A DNA stretch of 64,000 nucleotides from Glandiceps talaboti. Lineage: Eukaryota; Hemichordata; Enteropneusta; Spengelidae. Below the pieces are notes generated by a model that saw only the letters and a list, made by a program, of their open reading frames with translations, ran no database searches and was not told where the DNA came from. Where the stretch lies: the NCBI RefSeq assembly GCF_964340395.1, contig NC_135553.1, positions 2,017,501-2,081,500 on the forward strand. The letters run 5' to 3'. Position 1 is the stretch's first letter. The number at the start of each line of letters is the position of its first letter. The translations under genes and the position numbers were made by a program. Shown here in pieces: positions 58,337-64,000 of the stretch.

Positions 58337-60354
58337 TTGAGTAAATAAACCACTTATTATTATTATTATTATTATTATTATAAATTAATACTTTTCTTTA
58401 ATATAGGATGTTAACATTCTCTTGCACATAGGTATCCTGGAAATATTAGTGTTAATTGGGATAATCTCCGTGAAGGACGAAATCAATTCCATTTTTCTTA
58501 TGGAGTAGCCTGCTCTGAAGTTGAGATTGACTGTCTAACTGGTGATCATCAGTTAAAACGTACTGACATTGTCATGGACATTGGAGAGAGTTTAAACCCA
58601 GCCCTGGATATTGGACAGGTAGTACAAATAATTATTAAGAAAAAATAAGAATGCATTTTAGTAGGACCGATTTTGAAGTTCTAAAATATGGAAGAAACAG
58701 AATTTCAAAATAATATTATGTCTCCCAGAGCATTTGATGTGTAGATATTGCATGGAAAATTTTAAAATGAAGTTTAAATTCAAATGATAATTGTTATGCC
58801 TGAGGATTGTACATTCTGGTAGGCCAGTATGACAGTTCATGGAGGGTGATTTCATTTGTTACATACCTAAAGCCTTTCTCAAAAATCTTGACATGCATTG
58901 ATCCACTGTCTTTATATTTCAGATTGAGGGCGCTTTCATTCAAGGCTATGGTTATCATGTGACTGAAGAACTTCGATATTCACAACAAGGTGAACTCTTA
59001 ACCAGAGGTCCAGGAATGTATAGAATACCAGAAGTTGGTGATATACCAAGTCAGTTTAATGTGACACTATTGAAAGGTGCTCCATGTAAATCTGGAATAT
59101 ACTCAGCCAAGGTAAGAAAGGTTGATTTTAGAGGGGGAAATTGTAAAAGGATTATTTCCTATATTTCATTTTACAGATGTGCCACCCTTTAGGGTATGTT
59201 TTTTCAATGTGTTGGTCTGTGATGGTTTTGCAAAAACGGATCCACTATGCTGTAGTCTCAGTATTCTTAACATTTCAAGGATGGGGTATGCTTTCTGAAT
59301 TGTCTTGGGACTGTTGCATGGGTGGCAAACCCTTTCAAGGTGGGGTATGCTTTCTGAATTGTCTTGGGACTGTTGCATGGGTGGCAATCCCTTTCAAGGT
59401 GGGGTATGCTTTCTGAATTATAATTTAATTTACAGGGTATTGGAGAACCACCACTGCATTTGGCTGTATCTGTGTTAATGGCCATCAAAGAAGCAATATC
59501 ATCTGCTAGGTCTGATCATGGATTAAGTGGACAGTTTGAGTTAAACAGTCCTGCTACACCAGAAAGAATTAGACTTGCCTGTACTGATGACTTCTCAGAT
59601 AAAGCTAAGGTTGGTATAATCAGGAATGACATTAACACTTATGCAATCCTGTAGCTAAGTCCTTGTTTGTAAAGAGCCAAGACAATAATTAATCTAACTG
59701 ATAACATGATATTCCAGACAATATGAAATATGAACTGCCTAATACACTTTTAACAGGATTATACCACGCACGAGCCATTAAGAACAAAAAATATGGAATA
59801 TATATCCGCTGGTCATTCTACGTCACAACATGCATCTATGTCAGGACAATGTGTCTATGTCACTGGTTCTGCTGTTTTCAAAATGAGTCCAAACATTCAA
59901 ATTACCATTATTTCCTCTGAGTTTTCTTTGATATTACTATTGGTGGTATAATTATGTTATTCTCTAAAATTTTTCTTTATTCAAAAAATACTTGTGATGT
60001 ATTGACTCATAGTGACAGAGACCCCAGAGGTCACTCATATATTGGGGAATAACATGAGCTAATAATCTTAAACTTTGTTTCTGACAGCATATTACAACTG
60101 TTGTTGGATATTGACTGTGTATTGATATTTTAAAGAATAGTCCATACCTTATTGGCATTAGTTCTCAAATGAAAGTCTTGGAATGTTTTTTGAGAATAGA
60201 TACATCCAATTCATTCAGTGTGTTTTCATTTTATTTATGTACACATATCAAATTCGCTTAATATGTTCAAGTGATTTAATATGATGCAAAATTGCTTTTA
60301 TGTTTTGTGTTTCAGACATCAGAAGCTGGAGAGGACTTTTTTGTGAGACCATGA
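38275..60354 (+). CDS. Gene E: XDH/aldehyde-oxidase-family molybdo-flavoenzyme, 1332 aa
   Basis: Paralogue of gene D in opposite orientation. Exons: 38275-38325, 39785-39842, 40824-40920, 41208-41313, 41734-41922, 42298-42354, 42611-42691, 42925-43066, 43345-43512, 43844-43920, 44713-44809, 45127-45236, 46009-46202, 46318-46477, 47250-47342, 47509-47626, 48434-48485, 48989-49124, 49540-49659, 49988-50206, 51172-51305, 51446-51620, 52423-52614, 53435-53583, 53923-54004, 54554-54778, 55155-55229, 55390-55442, 58432-58618, 58923-59111, 59436-59609, 60316-60354. The sum is 3999 bp, in frame. First 2Fe-2S ligands are Cys46, 51, 54 and 76; second are Cys115, 118, 150 and 152. The FAD domain is about residues 214-529 (SPLSDL, FITGYR); the molybdenum domain is about 561-1332. 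By recalled bovine XDH numbering: Gln767 = Gln769, Glu802 = Glu804 (kept, unlike gene D), Arg880 = Gln882, Arg912 = Arg914, Phe914 = Ala916, Phe1009 = Phe1012, Glu1261 = Glu1266. Loss of Arg880 and Phe914 argues against standard xanthine oxidation. The position of XDH Cys992 is Ser/Arg here, so the disulphide switch to oxidase is not expected. Intron 23 begins with GC. Confidence 0.93.
38441..38640 (+). repeat. Direct repeat R2, left copy
   Basis: Matches 63412-63600: TTAGGCTCTCTGCATGATAA, then GACGTCATGAATGTATTC, CCAACACCATTTTGGTGATA and GCTGAGATACTCAAGCAATC. Here the 35-bp unit that forms a minisatellite at 63056 is present once. It lies in intron 1 of gene E. Confidence 0.85.
38655..38730 (+). 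ncRNA. Pre-miRNA-like hairpin in intron 1 of gene E (candidate)
   Basis: 76 nt folding into one long imperfect stem. The outer arms AGCTCTGG and CCAGAGCT pair, then GGATGTTATGCT with AGCATATACATCC (small bulges), then GAGGTTGGACA with TGTCAAACCTC (one mismatch), closing on a loop of about 10 nt. Pairing stops sharply at both ends. Size, bulges and intronic position fit an animal pre-miRNA. I recognise no known seed. A decayed palindromic transposon is the alternative. Confidence 0.35.
39151..39325. repeat. (GT)n/(ATGT)n/(GCAT)n mixed repeat
   Basis: Degenerate TG, TATG and GCATG repeats in intron 1 of gene E. The long Cys/Val/Met frames through it are artefacts. Confidence 0.9.
46780..47060 (+). 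repeat. Dispersed repeat in intron 14 of gene E
   Basis: Shares AAAAATATGGAAT, GTTCTGCTGT, TTTGATATTACT and TGGTATAATTAT in the same order with 59754-60060 in intron 31. A diverged inverted copy lies at about 50340-50515 in intron 20. Family not recognised. Confidence 0.55.
49282..49502. mobile_element. 221-bp terminal-inverted-repeat element in intron 18 of gene E
   Basis: CTTCCGTAAGG at 49282-49292 and its exact reverse complement at 49492-49502 bound AT-rich DNA with no coding capacity. Gene D intron 18 (25831-25990) lacks it, so it probably arrived after the duplication. No clear target-site duplication. Confidence 0.5.
49737..49783. repeat. (ATTG)n microsatellite
   Basis: Two ATTG blocks separated by ATTAATCA, in intron 19 of gene E. 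Confidence 0.9.
50632..50728. repeat. (CT)n followed by poly-C
   Basis: About 40 CT units then about 13 C, in intron 20 of gene E. Confidence 0.96.
52745..52955. mobile_element. Palindromic element (MITE-like) in intron 23 of gene E
   Basis: The two halves are imperfect reverse complements over about 80 bp each, including GTAAAAGTATACTGTTTCA and TGAAACAGTATACTTTTAC. The outer arms read AACACCAAAGTAAAGC and GCTTTACTTCAGTGTT. A short unpaired centre lies near 52850. Confidence 0.7.
54014..54303. mobile_element. 290-bp palindromic transposon with 8-bp target duplication
   Basis: It begins AGACTCTCTCACAGT and ends with GACTGTGAGAGAGTCT plus AGA. The arms pair over more than 120 bp, including TGCATAATTGTA and its complement. 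TATTTGCT stands directly before (54006-54013) and directly after (54304-54311), as expected of an 8-bp target-site duplication (hAT-like by duplication length only). Insertion was one base inside the donor of intron 25. A half copy lies at 28430 in gene D. Confidence 0.8.
55786..58250 (+). repeat. 61-bp satellite array, about 40 copies, in intron 28 of gene E
   Basis: Units contain AGACATAAACATGAATGTGA, CCACTGACTCATTTAACTTC and TGTAACCTATCCTGTCCAT, repeating every 61 bp with a few shortened copies (56400, 57680). Units differ by only a few bases. Nearly every unit has TGACTCA. The array makes up most of a 3-kb intron. Confidence 0.97.
58249..58333. repeat. (AT)n microsatellite
   Basis: About 42 AT units following directly on the 61-bp satellite, then an ATT run (58357-58381), 51 bp before exon 29 of gene E. 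Confidence 0.97.
59276..59420 (+). repeat. Tandem repeat of about 60 bp, 2.4 copies
   Basis: GGGGTATGCTTTCTGAATT, CTTGGGACTGTTGCATGG and CCTTTCAAGGT recur. The last partial copy ends 15 bp before exon 31 of gene E. Confidence 0.9.
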
Positions 60355-60425
60355 CCTTACCATGATCTTACCATGACCTTACCATCATCTTACCATGACC
60401 TTACCATCATCTTACCATGATCTTC
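60348..60425 (+). repeat. 12-bp repeat overlapping the gene E stop codon
   Basis: ACCATGACCTT and ACCATGATCTT/ACCATCATCTT alternate about six times. The first unit contains the terminal Pro codon and the TGA stop. Confidence 0.9.
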
Positions 60426-61313
60426 TTACACAGGTTTATGTAATTCATAATTGTTGTGCTAATTTCACACAATTTTACTTTATCACATATTTTTTAATAT
60501 TATGGTTTTTAATGGGGAAAGTCATTTATAAGATATTATGATTAGAGGTGATGAGATGGAGAAGTACCCAATAATCATAGTCAATGTACTAAATGGTGTG
60601 ATGCATCTTAAATATTGTATGGTATATTTGGAAATTAACCAATGAATTATATAACAGAATCCTATGACACCTGAGTGTAAGTCTGACATACTTGTTAAAT
60701 TAGCGTGTGCAGTGTTCTCTGTTTGCCTATACTTTCATAAGCATAGTGAGTGCAGCAGAAAACACAGCAAGCTTGAGTGCAAATACCCCTGAGTACCCAC
60801 ACTGGAACTCACATGGTTCTGTTATTACATAATGTGTTTTAATATCTGAAATGGCAAATTTCCATAAAAAATCATAAATATCATACAGTGCAATTTTGTG
60901 TGTAGGAAACGACTGTGTCTTCATTTGGGTATGCAATTATAATGTTTTCAGTATTGCACTGGAGTGAAAATACCATTGGTATGTGTATGCACACCAGTGT
61001 AAGTAATCTCTGGTAAATATGTAATAATAACTAAGAGTATTAATGTCATAATAGTAAGTAAAGATCTTCAATACTTATGGCTGTAAATTATTATTATACA
61101 ACAATTACAATCAAACCACAGGGTCCAGCAAGCATGTAAATGTATTATTTGGTTGAACAATTGATCGATTAAATGTTTAATTTTTGTGGTGAAATAATTT
61201 GAAAACTTAGTGTGTGACTCATTGATTTTCGTGGTTATATCAAACTTTTTCTTCTTCTTTCCCTGGCTACTTTTCTCTCTTTCAGCTTTACATAATTATC
61301 TCTTTATTGACAA

Positions 61314-61319
61314 AATAAA
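61314..61319 (+). promoter_or_regulatory. Possible poly(A) signal of gene E
   Basis: AATAAA 960 bp after the stop codon, the clearest canonical hexamer I see in this flank. Assignment is weak. Confidence 0.3.
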
Positions 61320-61669
61320 GACAACTTGTCCATTCTTCTCTTATCTAATTGAAAAAAACCCTAATCTTATAATTAGCATGGATCAGTTACTGCAAAAATT
61401 TGCTTTATGTCTAATCTTCTGGGAAATGATCACACCAGACAAAGTCAATCATGCACACACACACTAGATAAAAGCGAGCTCTCTTTTATACTAGTTAATG
61501 CATAAATGAATGTGATAATCTTGCAGAAGATAAGAGATAAAGCAAAGTGTTAATGTAATTGTTCTCTTGCCAGTTGTAAGATTAGGGGTGTTTTAATTTA
61601 GATAAAAGATCTGTGGGGGTACAAGCCAAACTTCAGACATTTAAAAATATTATTATTGTGGTTAATATC

Positions 61670-61860
61670 CAACTTTGGATGAAAATTACAAATAAAGATG
61701 TCACCAATCACTTTTGAAATCTAAACAATAGTTTTACAAGAGTAATGTTTTCATTTAGTACCTCATTTTGGTACCTGCATGCCTGCAATAGGCCAAAGAT
61801 CATCATGGCAGATATGGTTAATGGATAACTGCAATAATTGTAGCTTTTCTTCTGTTTTTA
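61670..61860 (+). repeat. Direct repeat R1, right copy
   Basis: Second copy of 36770-36975, about 24.9 kb away in the same orientation. It diverges after GCTTTTCTTCTGTTTTT. Confidence 0.8.
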
Positions 61861-62029
61861 GCTCAACTGAACTGAGATTCAGTAGTGCCCGGTGTCTGTC
61901 TGTGTGCGTGCGTGTTTGTAAATTAAAAAACTGCTGGACTGATTGCTGGTCATGTTACTTCTGGTGTCTAGTTAGGAAATTGTTCAAATGAAAATTATTG
62001 CATCAGAGATGTGGGTTTTGGGTCAAAAA

Positions 62030-62463
62030 ATGTTATTTTGGTCAAAAAACTTAAACTCCAAAAGTACTATGCAGCTTGGCATGAAATTTGGTGGGAACAT
62101 TGTCAGCGGTGAGTAAATTAAGATTTGTTCATGACATGATGATTTCCTCAGTAATATGCAAATTAGGGCTAAAAATGTGTCTTTTGGTCAAAAACCTATA
62201 ATTCCAAAACTACTCAGCAGATTGGGCCGAAATTTAACAGGGATGCATCTGTTGGTGTATAGATGAAGAAATATTAAGCATATAATGATCTCATCAGTAA
62301 TATGCAAATTAGGTGTCAACATGTGAATTTGGTCAAAAATATTTATCTCAAAAAGTACTTGGTCAATGAGGCTGAAACTTGGTCGCAAGATGTTTCTAGA
62401 AGTGTTATTCTGCAGATTTTCTTCAAAATATTTTGACACAATTGACCCTAGCAACCATGACCA
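62030..62463 (+). repeat. Diverged tandem repeat with TTTTGGTCAAAAA boxes
   Basis: Three copies of roughly 130-150 bp share ATATGCAAATTAGG, TGGTCAAAAA, an AAAGTACT-like stretch and CAGATTGGGC-like text. A further copy restarts at 63815-64000 and ends in CCTAGCAACCATGAC, as does this one. Confidence 0.75.
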
Positions 62464-62549
62464 AATGGCAGTATATTATGGTCAAATGCGAGTGGCAAAG
62501 TGAGTAAAGGCAAGTGAGTAAACATTCAAAAAATGTATGCGTATATCCA

Positions 62550-63025
62550 TAGCAACCATGGCCAAGCCCATAGCAACAGCAAAATAATCACGTATATTGT
62601 AAAGATAACAGGAATAGAAAGACAAATGAATAAACATTCAAAAAAATATGCAAATGTGCTAAGCAACAAGACCACGCCCATAGCAACAACCACAAAATCA
62701 CATATTGCGAAGATAAGGGGGATTAATAGACAATTGAATAAACATTCCAAAAATATATGTAAATTTGCCTAGCAACAGCCAAATAATCATGTGTATTGCG
62801 AAGATAACGATTAATAAACAAATGAATAAACATTTTTAAATGTATGCAAATATGCCTAGCAACAAGACCACGCCCATAGCAACAGCCAAATGATCACGTA
62901 TATTGCAAAGATAATATCAGGAATTCATGCACAAGTGAACAAAAACATTCAAAAATGTATGCAAATATATCTAACAACATGACCACGCCCATAGCAACAG
63001 CCAAATGATCGTGTATATTGTTCAT
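62550..63025 (+). repeat. Tandem array of about 110-bp units with CCATAGCAACA boxes
   Basis: About five diverged units, each with CATAGCAACA, CACGTATATTG(C/T)(A/G)AAG, GAATAAACATTC and TATGCAAAT. Similar unit order is kept throughout. Confidence 0.8.
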
Positions 63026-63055
63026 GACAGGATGATACCACTTGTGATATGCAAC

Positions 63056-63440
63056 TTGTGTTAGGCTGTCTGCATAATAAGGGATACAGTGTGTGTTAGG
63101 CTCTCTGCATAATAAGGGATACAGTGTGTGTTAGGCTCTCTGCATAATAAGGGATACAGTGTGTGTTAGGCTCTCTGCATAATAAGGGTTACAGTGTGCG
63201 TTAGGCTCTCTGCATAATAAGGGTTACAGTGTGCGTTTATAGGCTCTCTGCATAATAAGGGTTACAGTGTGTGTCAGGCTCTCTGCATAATAAGGGTTAC
63301 AGTGTGTGTTAGGCTCTCTGCATAGTAAGGGTTACAGTGTGTGTTAGGCTCTCTGCATAATAAGGGTTACAGTGTGTGTTAGGCTGTCTGCATATTAAGG
63401 GTTACACTGTGTGTTAGGCTCTCTGCATGATAAGGGTTAC
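63056..63440 (+). repeat. 35-bp minisatellite, about 11 copies
   Basis: Unit GTGTTAGGCTCTCTGCATAA followed by TAAGGGTTACAGT, repeating every 35 bp (63061, 63096, 63131 and on). It runs directly into the R2 right copy. Confidence 0.96.
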
Positions 63441-63600
63441 AGTGCTGTTAAGACGTCATGAATGTATTCTACATTCCAACACCATTTTGGTGATATCGAA
63501 GGTGGCTGCTGAGATACTCAAGCAATCTTGTCACCAAAGTTTACCTCCTCTGTTGTTTATCCATTTATGTGATAGATCCAAAGTACTAATATATTGTCAC
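63412..63600 (+). repeat. Direct repeat R2, right copy
   Basis: Second copy of 38441-38640, about 24.97 kb away in the same orientation, nearly the same spacing as R1. Confidence 0.85.
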
Positions 63601-64000
63601 ACCATGATGTTATTAAGACACTTGTAACCCGATATGTGCATGTTATGTTAGAGAATGTAATAAATTACGATTATTACTGACAAGTTTGGATGATAATTAG
63701 TGAAATAGATAGAGATGTATGGTTAAAGGCTACTCGCCCATCAGCCACTATTTGCCACTAGTAGCTTTACCACACGGAACTCAGGCTCAGTTAGTTTTGT
63801 TTGTTTTCGGAAACAATCAGTACAGTGATCCCATCAGTGATATACAAATTAGGTCTAACAATCAATTTTGGTCAAAAACATATCATGAAACTGTATGGTC
63901 AGTGGGGTTGAAAGTGGGTGGGGAAGTTTCTGTTTTTTTTTTAATATTCTGCAGTTATTGTTGAAAACATTTTGACACAATTAGTCCTAGCAACCATGAC

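Larger units (their letters stand above)
60355..64000. other. 3' flank of gene E, no supported gene
   Basis: This holds the presumed 3' UTR, then repeats only: R1 right copy, an array with TAGCAACA/CCATAGCAAC boxes, a 35-bp minisatellite and R2 right copy. I searched the plus strand for an XDH exon 1 like that of gene E (FFVNGKK with donor) and found none. Confidence 0.65.

Noticed and set aside
61870-63400. First exon of a third XDH/AOX gene between R1 and R2 right copies
   Set aside because: No ATG-led VNGKK-type segment with a donor found; only minisatellites.

Overview
This is nuclear DNA of an animal, most likely a marine invertebrate. The window is AT-rich, coding exons are short and split by GT-AG introns of roughly 0.1-3 kb, and microsatellites and minisatellites are very dense. 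Five genes can be built exon by exon. I cannot name the species. A small MOLO1-like family next to two 32-exon xanthine dehydrogenase/aldehyde oxidase (XDH/AOX) genes suggests a lophotrochozoan or invertebrate deuterostome, but that is inference.

Left third (1-15834): three paralogues of a secreted or type I membrane protein with a TPM-like domain, resembling MOLO1 (modulator of levamisole receptor-1). Gene A (minus) is only a first exon; the rest lies beyond the left edge. Gene B (minus, 11246-6309) and gene C (plus, 13064-15834) are complete four-exon genes arranged head to head, with identical intron phases.

Right two thirds (16529-60354): two complete molybdo-flavoenzyme genes of the XDH/AOX family, also head to head. 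Gene D (minus, 36286-16529) encodes 1330 aa and gene E (plus, 38275-60354) encodes 1332 aa, each from 32 exons at matching positions. Both keep the two 2Fe-2S clusters, the FAD domain and the catalytic Glu. They have lost several purine-positioning residues of true XDH, so aldehyde-oxidase-like or other specificity is more likely. Nucleotide identity between D and E switches abruptly from near-complete to clearly diverged, even inside single exons, which looks like ongoing gene conversion between inverted copies.

Genes C and D converge, with candidate poly(A) signals about 30 bp apart. The 2 kb between the D and E start codons holds a candidate inverted-repeat transposon with an Asp-rich decayed reading frame. 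Gene E introns carry several other elements: a pre-miRNA-like 76-nt hairpin, a transposon-like element inserted one base past a splice donor, and a 2.5 kb array of about 40 units of 61 bp, nearly every unit bearing TGACTCA. The region right of gene E (60355-64000) has no gene I can support; it holds minisatellites and sequences repeated from the region left of gene E.

Exon boundaries were set by hand from splice sites, frame continuity and agreement between paralogues. No transcript or database evidence was available.
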